Assembly: GCF_025398735.1 (NCBI RefSeq)
Contig: NZ_CP104694.1
Span: forward strand, 6,394,663 to 6,458,662
Source of the DNA: Tahibacter amnicola
Lineage (GTDB): Bacteria; Pseudomonadota; Gammaproteobacteria; Xanthomonadales; Rhodanobacteraceae
Length of the DNA stretch: 64,000 nucleotides
Direction: 5' to 3'
Shown here: positions 39,840 to 47,427 of the stretch, in pieces
Layout: each line of letters begins with the position of its first letter
Position numbering within the stretch: position 1 is the stretch's first letter
The notes under the pieces: generated by a model
Database searches by the model: none
Told to the model about the DNA's origin: nothing
Seen by the model: the letters and a program-made list of their open reading frames with translations, nothing else
Program-made: the position numbers and the translations under genes

Positions 39840-42683
39840 ATGGCGTCATCCTCGCTGAAATGGCAGCGCACCGCGCTTGCGTCTGCTTTACTGGTTCTGG
39901 GTACCTGTACGGCTCTTACTGCTTCGGCCCGTCCGGACGAACAGGAAGAGGAAGAAAACGAACGCGAAGAAAGCTGGCAGATCGAGCAGCGCCAGCGCTG
40001 GTTCGAAGAAACCCGCAGCCTGCGCAATGTCCCCAACGCGGGCAAGTTGCGCGCGGCCGCCAGCAAGGAGCTGGTCGACCAGCAACGCGCGCTCGCGCCG
40101 TTCCGTCGCGGCAGCGGCGAAACCTGGGCCGAGCTGGGCCCCTCGTCGATGGACATGGTCGACTGGACCATGGGCCGCGTGGCCGGACGCCTGAATGTGG
40201 TCGCGCCGCACCCGACCGACGACAGCACGCTCTATATCGGCAGTGCCGCCGGCGGCGTCTGGAAGACGACCAACAACGGCATCTCGTGGACACCCATCTT
40301 CGACAGCGTCGGCACGCAACCCATCGGCTCGATCTTCATCGAGCCGGCCAACCCCAATCGCATCTGGGTCGGCACCGGCGACAAGAACGGCGGTGGCTGC
40401 GCCGGCTATTTCGGACAGGGCGTGTTTCTTTCCGAAGACGGCGGCGCGACCTGGACGGCCAGGAACGGCACCGAACCGACTGCGATGCCGCTGTCGATCG
40501 TCAATTCCGTCGTGGTCAGCCCGACCGACAGCAACGTGATCCTGGCCGGCGGCGCCGGTTCGTGCAGCGCCGCTGGTGCGCTGTCGGGCGCCGGTGTGTT
40601 CCGCTCGACCGACCGCGGCCTCACCTGGACGCGCGTCCTTTCGAACAATGTCGAGGACATGATCTTCGTCCCGGGCACCTCGACGGTCTACGCCGGCCTC
40701 AATGGCACGGGCGTGTCCAAGTCAACCGACGGCGGTGCCACCTGGACCAGCGTCAGCAATGGTCTCGCTCTGACCGGCTCGCGCCTGCGCCTGGCGATGG
40801 CAGGCAGTGACAGCAATGTGCTCTATGCGTTGGCCGGCAGCCGCCTGTTCCGTACCGGCGATGGCGGCGCGAACTGGACCCAGGTCAATGCGTCGGCCTG
40901 CGAAGGCCAGTGCAGCTACAACCAGACGCTCGCGGTCCATCCGACCCAGCCCGACACGATTCTCGTCGGCACCATCCGCCCGGCGCGCTCGACCAACGGC
41001 GGCACCACGCTGACGCGGCTGACCGACACCTGGGGCAACACCCAGGAAGTGCACCAGGATACGCACGTCGTGCTGTTCTCGCGCAACGATCCCAACCGCT
41101 TCTGGATCGGTAGCGACGGCGGCATCTGGCGCACGGACAACAATGGCGTGTCGTGGGCGAACATGAACGCCAACGTCAACATTACCCAGTTCTACGATAT
41201 CGCCGTGCACCCGGTCGATCCGAACATCGTCTTCGGCGGCGCCCAGGACAACAGCTCTTCCGGCCGGCGCACCAGCCTGCTGTGGGAACTGACCTTCGCC
41301 AGCGGCGACGGCTTCATGAATGCGATCGATCCGACCAACCCCTCGATCGTCTTCCAGACGAGCTATCCGCAGGGACAACTGCCCAACATCGTGCGCTCCA
41401 ACGACGGCGGCTCGCCGGGCAGCTATTCGGGCATGCCGACGACGGGCCTGACGCCGGGCGCCTTCCCCTGGGTGACGCCGCTGGCGATCGCGGGCAACAA
41501 GATCTTCATCGCATCGGATCGCCTCTATCGCGCCGATACCACCGGCACCAGCTGGACCGCTGTCTCGCCGGCCATGGGCAGCGCCGCGGCGGTCGTGACA
41601 CCACAGCTCAACGGCATGCTGATGCCAACCTTCGTGGGCACCAGCGGCGGCAAGATCTACGCCTCGCCCGACGCCGGCGTTGCATCGCCCACCTTCACCG
41701 ACGTGACGGGCGACTATCCCGGCGGCCGCGTCTCTGACGTTGCCATCGATCCGGTCAATGCGCAGCGCGTCTTCATTACCCGCGCCGGCTTCGGTGCATC
41801 GCGGCTGTATCGGTCCACCCAGGGCGGTACGACGTGGGTAGCGGTCGGCGCGGGCCTGCCGAACGTGCCGGCCAACAGCGTGGCGATCGATCCGATCAAC
41901 ACCAACCGCATCTTCGTCGCCACGGACGTCGGCGTGTATGAAAGTACGGACGGCGGCGACAACTTTGTTGCGTTTGCCGAAGGCATGCCGGCCGGCGTGG
42001 TCGTGCAGGATCTGGAAATCGACGACAGCCCGCACACGCTGACCGCCGGTACCTATGCGCGCGGCGCCTGGCGCGTGGTGCTGGCCGGTGGCAACGCCGC
42101 ACTGCCGCCGACCGCCAACTTCAGCTTTGCGAACACCGGGCTGGATTCCACCTTCACGAACTCGTCCATCGACAGCGACGGCACGATCACCGGCTACAGC
42201 TGGAACTTCGGCGACGGCAGCGCCGTGTCGACGCAGACCAACCCGACCCATACGTTCCCGGCGCCCGGCCGCTATACGGTGACCCTGACCGCGACCGACA
42301 ACAACGGACAGACCGGTTCCTACGCCCGCGTGCTGCGCTTCCCGGCACCGCCCATCCCGCTGGTCAACGGCGTCACGCTCAGCAACCAGCACGGCCTGCA
42401 GGGCGACGACCTGTACTACACCCTGGACGTGCCCAACGGGGCAGCCAACCTGGTGATCAGCACGACGGGCATGGCAAACGAAGACGCCGACCTGTACGTC
42501 AAGCTCGGCAATGAAACGTTGTGCACCTCGGCCGGTGCCACGGCGGACGAAACCTGCACGATCGCCGCACCCGCCAGCGGCCAGTACACGATCATCGTCA
42601 ATGCCTATTCGGACCTGACCAGCTTCACGATCACCGCCAGCTACACCGTGCCGGACCGCCTCTTCGCGAACGGTTTCGACTGA
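39840..42683 (+). CDS. Secreted BNR-propeller exoprotein with PKD and PPC domains
   Basis: A 947-residue protein. Signal peptide 1-31 (ending ALTASA), an acidic spacer (RPDEQEEEENEREES), then two propeller regions (about 90-740) with Asp boxes such as TTNNGISW, SEDGGATW, STDRGLTW, STDGGATW, TGDGGANW and STQGGTTW. A PKD domain (about 755-835, with YSWNFGDGS) and a pre-peptidase C-terminal type domain (about 840-935, with DADLYVKLG) follow. The very end is DRLFANGFD, a short C-terminal tag I associate with exported proteins of Rhodanobacteraceae. Overall architecture is that of an adhesive or glycan-binding exoprotein. A strong bidirectional hairpin follows. Confidence 0.85.
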   Translation: MASSSLKWQRTALASALLVLGTCTALTASARPDEQEEEENEREESWQIEQRQRWFEETRSLRNVPNAGKLRAAASKELVDQQRALAPFRRGSGETWAELGPSSMDMVDWTMGRVAGRLNVVAPHPTDDSTLYIGSAAGGVWKTTNNGISWTPIFDSVGTQPIGSIFIEPANPNRIWVGTGDKNGGGCAGYFGQGVFLSEDGGATWTARNGTEPTAMPLSIVNSVVVSPTDSNVILAGGAGSCSAAGALSGAGVFRSTDRGLTWTRVLSNNVEDMIFVPGTSTVYAGLNGTGVSKSTDGGATWTSVSNGLALTGSRLRLAMAGSDSNVLYALAGSRLFRTGDGGANWTQVNASACEGQCSYNQTLAVHPTQPDTILVGTIRPARSTNGGTTLTRLTDTWGNTQEVHQDTHVVLFSRNDPNRFWIGSDGGIWRTDNNGVSWANMNANVNITQFYDIAVHPVDPNIVFGGAQDNSSSGRRTSLLWELTFASGDGFMNAIDPTNPSIVFQTSYPQGQLPNIVRSNDGGSPGSYSGMPTTGLTPGAFPWVTPLAIAGNKIFIASDRLYRADTTGTSWTAVSPAMGSAAAVVTPQLNGMLMPTFVGTSGGKIYASPDAGVASPTFTDVTGDYPGGRVSDVAIDPVNAQRVFITRAGFGASRLYRSTQGGTTWVAVGAGLPNVPANSVAIDPINTNRIFVATDVGVYESTDGGDNFVAFAEGMPAGVVVQDLEIDDSPHTLTAGTYARGAWRVVLAGGNAALPPTANFSFANTGLDSTFTNSSIDSDGTITGYSWNFGDGSAVSTQTNPTHTFPAPGRYTVTLTATDNNGQTGSYARVLRFPAPPIPLVNGVTLSNQHGLQGDDLYYTLDVPNGAANLVISTTGMANEDADLYVKLGNETLCTSAGATADETCTIAAPASGQYTIIVNAYSDLTSFTITASYTVPDRLFANGFD

Positions 42684-42726
42684 GGCAACTCCGCTTGAGA
42701 CGGCCTTGAGCAGGCCGCGTCGTTCA

Positions 42727-42752
42727 CCGGGCGCCGCCACTGCGGCGCCCGG
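42727..42752. terminator. Bidirectional terminator hairpin
   Basis: CCGGGCGCCGC (42727-42737) pairs with 42742-42752 (11 bp, 4-nt loop), followed on the plus strand by CTTCTTTC, between the convergent exoprotein and tyrosinase genes. Confidence 0.75.
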
Positions 42753-42763
42753 CTTCTTTCAGG

Positions 42764-44242
42764 TTACTGACGAACCAGCGCGATCGTACCCACCATCGGG
42801 TCAGCGCCTGCCACCGGCACGCCAGTCGCGGCAATCGTCACCTTCAGTGCGCGGCCATCCAGCGCCTTCTCGCGACCCAGCTTTGCCAGCAGCTCGGTCA
42901 CATCGAAGCTGTGGAAGTTCTCGCCCACGACGTCGGCCTTGTGGCCGTTGCCGTGATCGTGGAACTGCGCATCGAAGAAGTGGATGGTACCGACCAGGTT
43001 GACCGTGCTCTTGCCGGCCACTTCGCCCTTGGGCAGCTGCAGGTACACGTTGTACAGCGTTTCGGGCTGGGCACGCGTATGCAGGTCTTTGAGAACGAGG
43101 TAGGTACGCTTGCCTTCGCGGGCGGCGCGCGTCGTTTCCTCCACCATGGCGGCCGTCTTCGACGTCACCAGTGGCGTCAGCTCCACCTCGGCCGCGCCGT
43201 TGCTGAGCGAGGCGTGGTGATCGGCCTGGGCAACCCGCACCGATGCCGAGGCACGGCCGGAGGCCACCATCGCCAGGTCCGCCGCCCGCGCCGCCGGAAC
43301 GGAAACATAGTTCTCGTAGACGTAGCCTAGCGAATTGGTATCGAAGAAATTCTTCAGACGGCCGGTGATGCGCTGGCCCTTGCCATCGGCGAAGACGAAC
43401 TCACGCTCGCCCCAGGCCGCCGTCGGATTGCTGCGGCCGGCGCGGTTCCAGCTCGCCCAGAGGCGGTCGATATTGCAGTGGTGCACCCAGAACAGCGGAT
43501 CACGCGCCGCAAACGGCACGGCACCCATGTTGTTGGCGTTGCCGACCAGCACGTGGATGAAGCCATGGATCTGCGAGTCGATCGTGCGGCAGAAGCCCGA
43601 GGCGGATCCGACGTTGCTGTAGCTCGTCAGTCGCATCAGGTTGGTCACGTCCATCTGGCTGGTGTTGGTACCCTGGATCGCGCGGCCGGCGTTGGCGTTG
43701 GCGGAGCGGTCGGAGCGGTACAGCACGTTCCACACCGGATCGGTGGAACGGCGGAACTGCACCGGCACGATACCGGCGGCGCCGCCGTCAGTGGTGTAGT
43801 TCCAGTAGGGCAGCGTGAAGTCCGCACGGCCGCTGAGTTCGCGGATGATGCTCTCGAAGTAGAGCACGTACATGCGGTGCCAGGGCAGGAAGTGGTTCGG
43901 ATCCTGGCCGGCGTGCGACTGGCAGGTGTTCCACATCTCGTCAGCGAGCGAACGCATGGCCGACGGCGAGCTGCCGAAGATACGGTTGATTTCGTTTGCC
44001 TTAGGCGTGTTACCCGCGAAGTGCGTGTACCACTGCCAGACCCATCCGCGCGGGTCATTTTCCCTGAGCGCCTGCATCTTGCGCACCGTATCCGCATAGA
44101 TACGGAGCATCTCCTGGCCCTTCGTGCTACGACAGTCGTAGCGGACCAGCGGGTCTGCCGCACTGGCAAAGCGCGAAACCCAAAGTGCCAGCGGTACGCT
44201 GGCGAGACTGCGGACAAAATTGCGGCGCGAATTCGAAGTCAC
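42764..44242 (-). CDS. Tyrosinase-family type 3 copper oxidase, Tat-exported
   Basis: A 492-residue protein starting at a GTG. The N-terminus SRRNFVRSLASVPLALW is a twin-arginine signal, so the enzyme is exported folded with its copper. The copper-A histidines are H74 (in WYTHFAG), H110 (in CQSH) and H122 (in LPWHRMYVLYFE); the copper-B site reads IHGFIH at 225-230 and DPLFWVHHCNIDRLWASW at 248-265. C107 lies three residues before H110, a possible Cys-His thioether site as in other tyrosinases. A C-terminal domain of about 200 residues follows, as in plant polyphenol oxidases where it shields the active site. Substrate (phenol or catechol) unknown. Confidence 0.88.
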   Translation of the reverse strand: MTSNSRRNFVRSLASVPLALWVSRFASAADPLVRYDCRSTKGQEMLRIYADTVRKMQALRENDPRGWVWQWYTHFAGNTPKANEINRIFGSSPSAMRSLADEMWNTCQSHAGQDPNHFLPWHRMYVLYFESIIRELSGRADFTLPYWNYTTDGGAAGIVPVQFRRSTDPVWNVLYRSDRSANANAGRAIQGTNTSQMDVTNLMRLTSYSNVGSASGFCRTIDSQIHGFIHVLVGNANNMGAVPFAARDPLFWVHHCNIDRLWASWNRAGRSNPTAAWGEREFVFADGKGQRITGRLKNFFDTNSLGYVYENYVSVPAARAADLAMVASGRASASVRVAQADHHASLSNGAAEVELTPLVTSKTAAMVEETTRAAREGKRTYLVLKDLHTRAQPETLYNVYLQLPKGEVAGKSTVNLVGTIHFFDAQFHDHGNGHKADVVGENFHSFDVTELLAKLGREKALDGRALKVTIAATGVPVAGADPMVGTIALVRQ

Positions 44243-44510
44243 GGTTGAAGCTCCCTAAGTTATTGATTTCCGATCCATCTGATCGTTCTTCCGCCGCGAG
44301 CGTCGCGCTACGCTATACGTATCCATTCACCATGCCGCGTGAATTCGCCAAACAAAACTCCCTGAAAACAGGCGTACCGCGGCCGCGGCGGGCGCGGATT
44401 CTGCCCGTATGGTGTGACAGTTCGCAAACTAAGGGCTCGATCACAGAACTACTGCAACATTCCTGGCTGGCGGAGACAGCAAGTTCGTGCAGGACGCGGA
44501 GCAAACGCGC

Positions 44511-45554
44511 TCACCAGGGCGGCAGTAGTCGCCGCAGGCCGTGAGCCAGAACCAGTGCCAGGAACAGTGCCCCGCGCGGGAGCAACCAGGGAGAGAAGTG
44601 CGCCGCGGCCGAAGGACTGCCGCGCGCCAGATCCGACGCCAATGCGCGCAGGCGGGTTGTTCCATGCGGCCAATCGCACAGTCGGGCCACCCATTGCGCG
44701 GGAATGCCCCCGACGCCGACCTGGATGCCGCCCAGCGCGCCCGCGATGGCCGCCACCGTGTCCGTGTCGCCACCGGCACGCACCGCAGCTTCGATCATGG
44801 CCGGATAGTCCTGCCAGTGCTCGTACCAGCAGGCAATCGCGAAGGGTACGCTGTGCAGGACATAGCCGCTGACGCCGCGTTCCAGGCCCCATTGGGAAGT
44901 CAGTGCCGATGTAGGCGACGACGTCCGGCAAGCTGCACGAAGCACCTCCACCGTCGCCAGCCAGGCCGGATCCCTACCCGCCCCCTGCAGCACGTCGGCG
45001 AGCGCATCGGCCGTCGGACGCGACGTCCAGTAGCCCGACGCCAGCCACGCCGCGATCTCGGCCACGGCCGTCGCACCTGCCAGAGCACGTGGGTCAGTGT
45101 GGGTCACCACCGTGGCGGCTTGTACCAGTTGACGACGCCTTTCCCATTGCGTCGGATAGGCCGCGCCAATGATCGCGCTACGCATGCTCGGCGCGTTTCC
45201 CGCTGATGCGACGCCGCCGCGCAGGCCCAGCCACAGCTTGGCGATGCCACGCAAGGTTCCCCAGCCGATACCCGCCGGCAGGCAGAGCAGCCACCAACGC
45301 AGGCGACGTGCGAGGGCGCGCTGGAACGCGACAAGCTCGCCCCCGCTGACCAGAAGCGATTGCGCCACGAACACCGTGTGGTCGGTATCGTCGCTGACCA
45401 TGCCCCGCCCGAGGACAAATCGCTGTTGCAGCCGGCCGCGCAGACGTCGGCCCACGCGCCGCGCCGACATTCCTTCGTAAGGCAGCCCGATAGCGTCGCC
45501 CACGGCGCTGCCCAGCAGGCAGCCGGCGAGAATGTCTTCGTGCGTACGTGTCAT
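44511..45554 (-). CDS. ADP-ribosylglycohydrolase-family hydrolase
   Basis: A 347-residue protein with the conserved pattern of the DraG/ARH family: GSAVGDAIGLPYEG at 15-28, the metal ligands SDDTDHT at 54-60, and GGDTDTVAAIAGALGG at 261-276. Family members remove ADP-ribose from arginine or other acceptors, or cleave related O-glycosidic bonds, using a binuclear Mg or Mn centre formed by these aspartates. The ATG at 45554 is chosen; the open frame continues upstream through transposase-like debris and should not be included. This is the last ordinary chromosomal gene before the mobile region. Confidence 0.85.
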   Translation of the reverse strand: MTRTHEDILAGCLLGSAVGDAIGLPYEGMSARRVGRRLRGRLQQRFVLGRGMVSDDTDHTVFVAQSLLVSGGELVAFQRALARRLRWWLLCLPAGIGWGTLRGIAKLWLGLRGGVASAGNAPSMRSAIIGAAYPTQWERRRQLVQAATVVTHTDPRALAGATAVAEIAAWLASGYWTSRPTADALADVLQGAGRDPAWLATVEVLRAACRTSSPTSALTSQWGLERGVSGYVLHSVPFAIACWYEHWQDYPAMIEAAVRAGGDTDTVAAIAGALGGIQVGVGGIPAQWVARLCDWPHGTTRLRALASDLARGSPSAAAHFSPWLLPRGALFLALVLAHGLRRLLPPW

Positions 45555-45654
45555 GGCCAGGCTTCCGGCTGGACCGCAGACGCGCCCCCGCAGGGCCGCG
45601 GCCGAGGCGGTCGTGGATGTGCCCACTACGACCGTGTGACCGGGCCCGGGTTCG

Positions 45655-45743
45655 ATCGATGGCGACTGAAAGCAGGCGGCGAACCGAAATGGTTCAGCGG
45701 ATGGGATGGGCGCTTGGCGGGGTGGTATTTCGGCGGGACGTAG
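45655..45743 (+). pseudogene. 3'-terminal remnant of a transposase gene (copy A)
   Basis: The frame ending at the TAG 45741-45743 encodes GGEPKWFSGWDGRLAGWYFG, a near copy of the C-terminus of the remnant at 46002-46541 (GEPEWFSGWNGRLTGWYFAG). Only this C-terminal piece is recognisable; the rest of the gene is missing or overwritten by the ADP-ribosylglycohydrolase neighbourhood. Confidence 0.65.
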
Positions 45744-45896
45744 AAACCAGCGCCTCAGAGTAGCTTCAGGGCAGCGGTGTCCAGGGGCGAGCGTGCGCAC
45801 GCGTCAGCCACACCGCGAAATCGGCCTGGTTTGGCGCAAGTTTCGCGGTGGCGCGGGTCACCGAGCGCTGAAAACTGGCAGGTCAGCGGCCTGAAT

Positions 45897-45968
45897 CGGC
45901 AGGAATTGAGAGGGAAGGAGAGATCCACCGCAGGGGAGATCGGCGGTGGACACCTTGGACGGGACACC
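45897..45968. repeat. IS-end-like palindrome repeat, copy A
   Basis: Degenerate first copy of the palindrome block seen at 46691-46762 and 55320-55397. Here TCCACCGC (45924-45931) pairs with GCGGTGGA (45943-45950), followed by CACCTTGGACGGGACACC. It lies 150 nt past the transposase remnant A, as copy B lies past remnant B, so it most likely marks the right end of the same insertion sequence. Confidence 0.6.
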
Positions 45969-46001
45969 GGGGCAGTACGATTCTATCGGGGCGACAGGTA
46001 G

Positions 46002-46541
46002 TCAGACGTAAGGGGGGATCTGACCGGCAAGGCCGATCTTTCCGGCAGGCAGCGGTTGATTCTCGGCGTCATCGACCACGGTAGCCGCGCAGCGCTTCGG
46101 CTACTGGAACTGGCGGACAAGCGCAGCGCCACGATCCTGCGCGAGCTGGTCGGCGCGTTCCGGCAGTTCGGATTGCCGCGACGCATCCGTGTCGATAACG
46201 AACGCTGCTTCACGTCACGGACAATGCGCATTGCGCTGCGGTGTCTCGGCATCCGCTTGCAGCGAACGGAACTGCACTGCCCCTGGCAGAACGGACGTAT
46301 CGAGCGGTTGTTCGGGACGCTGAAAAGCTATCTGGACCGCATCGCAATCGGCAACGGCGACGATCTTCGGACGAAACTTGTCGAGTTTCGCTGCTGGTAC
46401 AACCATGTGCGACCGCATCAACATCTTGCGGGTCGAACGCCAGCCGAAACCTGGAGTGGACGATCGAAAGCACGCGGCGAGCCGGAATGGTTCTCCGGCT
46501 GGAACGGAAGACTGACGGGGTGGTACTTCGCCGGCACATAA
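46002..46541 (+). pseudogene. Truncated DDE-type transposase (integrase core), N-terminus missing
   Basis: An open frame from 46002 to the TAA at 46539-46541 with no proper start encodes an rve-type integrase core: LILGVIDHGSR with the first Asp, RRIRVDNERCF with the second, and HCPWQNGRIERLFGTLK with the catalytic Glu. The N-terminal DNA-binding part is absent and the frame opens only after a TAG at 45999-46001. The C-terminus matches remnant A. Inactive IS element; exact family not assigned. Confidence 0.75.
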
Positions 46542-46690
46542 GAATCGGCGCCCGAGCAGCCTCGGACAGTGATGTCCACGGGCAGCCATGCCAATCCGCC
46601 AGATGCATTGCGGCGTCGGAGCGATTCGACGGAAATTCCGTGCTGGCGCTGATCTCCCAACACCGAAAATGGCCAGACCAACAGCCCGGT

Positions 46691-46762
46691 TCGCCGGAAA
46701 TTGAGAAGAAAGAGAGGTCCACCGCCGGGGAGATGGGCGGTGGACACCTTGGACGGGACACC
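46691..46762. repeat. IS-end-like palindrome repeat, copy B
   Basis: GTCCACCGCC (46717-46726) pairs with GGCGGTGGAC (46736-46745), 9-nt loop, followed by ACCTTGGACGGGACACC. It lies 150 nt past the transposase remnant stop and abuts the truncated symE at 46761, so it marks the junction where the IS end cut into symE. Confidence 0.7.
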
Positions 46763-46913
46763 GCAGTTGCAGAACGCTGATCGATCCCGCAGCGGACGCA
46801 CCGTTCCGACCATCCGCCTGCGCGGGCACTGGCTCGTCGAGGCCGGCTTTGCGCCGACCGACAAAGTACACATTCGGATATCGCGCGGAAGGCTCATCAT
46901 GACACGCGCGTGA
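46761..46913 (+). pseudogene. Decapitated symE-like gene
   Basis: The 50 codons from 46761 (PQLQNADRS through RGRLIMTRA, stop TGA at 46911-46913) match the C-terminal three quarters of the SymE proteins at 54994 and 63795, with a few substitutions. The first 18 residues are replaced by the IS-end palindrome block. Followed by the same type of hairpin and the same flanking 21-bp repeat as the intact copy, so it is the left-boundary homologue of symE. Confidence 0.75.
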
Positions 46914-46924
46914 CCCCAGAACGG

Positions 46925-46950
46925 CGAAGCCCAGCAATCGCTGGGCTTCG
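46925..46950 (+). terminator. Hairpin after the symE remnant
   Basis: CGAAGCCCAGC (46925-46935) pairs with GCTGGGCTTCG (46940-46950), 4-nt loop; the counterpart of 55211-55238 after the intact symE, with compensating base changes in the stem. Confidence 0.65.
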
Positions 46951-46999
46951 GTGAGACAGGCAAAGGGGATTAGTCAGCAAAGCTCCCGCATACCCCTAT

Positions 47000-47020
47000 G
47001 AATTGGCTGATTCATGGTTG
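47000..47020. repeat. 21-bp direct repeat, left copy (candidate att site)
   Basis: A 21-bp sequence beginning GAATTGGCTGATTCATGG, identical to 55276-55296, in the same position relative to a symE 3' end and just before an immunity gene (in both places the flank ends CGCTTA). It is the left boundary of mobile unit 1. Confidence 0.7.
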
Positions 47021-47034
47021 CCCCGGATTCACGC

Positions 47035-47427
47035 TTACTCCTCGTCGATACCCGCCCACACATTTACCACTTTATTTGTAATTGCACCTAGCTCAGGGTC
47101 GTCGAACAATCGTGTTGCACTGCAGGCGTCAAATGAGCCGTCTTTATCTGTGAAGAACACGTATTTGGCGGGCACCGACACAACGAACCCACATGAGCCA
47201 TTACCGACAGGTGTCTTCAGCTTTTTCAGCGCCCCTGAAGCCCCTTTTAATGGCACGTAGTCTGAGATTTCAATTTCCACATCCCACCCGTTCACTTTTG
47301 CACCAGTGACGATCCCACCAAATACGCGCTTGGAAACCTTCATCCCATCTTCCACTGAAGCCCGAGCGCACTGACAAGCCTGAACATCGACTACCCACAA
47401 AAGCAGCAAACATAAGAGAACCCTCAT
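47035..47427 (-). CDS. Small exported TIMP-like protein, candidate immunity to the RHS-metzincin toxin
   Basis: A 130-residue protein from the ATG at 47427, which overlaps the toxin stop (TGATG) behind a good ribosome site (AGGGAGG). Residues 1-17 are a signal peptide ending VQA, so the mature protein starts CQC. The remaining cysteines are C79 and C102, that is mature 1, 3, 62 and 85; the segment SCGFVVSVPAKYVFF, then a GSFDAC segment, follows the TIMP order Cys-Gly ... aromatic ... Gly ... Cys. TIMPs bind metalloproteases by placing Cys1 of a Cys-x-Cys N-terminus on the zinc. The gene partner is a metzincin, so inhibition is a reasonable inference. The N-terminus could instead be a weak lipobox (VQAC). 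Confidence 0.6.
   Translation of the reverse strand: MRVLLCLLLLWVVDVQACQCARASVEDGMKVSKRVFGGIVTGAKVNGWDVEIEISDYVPLKGASGALKKLKTPVGNGSCGFVVSVPAKYVFFTDKDGSFDACSATRLFDDPELGAITNKVVNVWAGIDEE

Noticed and set aside
40722..42740. 672-codon minus-strand frame opposite the exoprotein gene
   Set aside because: Antisense shadow of a gene with signal peptide, PKD and PPC domains.
45555..45800. Upstream extension of the ADP-ribosylglycohydrolase frame
   Set aside because: The extra residues are the reverse strand of transposase debris; conserved family sequence begins at the ATG at 45554.
47374..47427. Lipoprotein signal on the TIMP-like protein
   Set aside because: The box VQAC has Gln at -2, which is unusual for signal peptidase II; a signal peptidase I cut leaving an N-terminal Cys fits better, though lipidation is not excluded.
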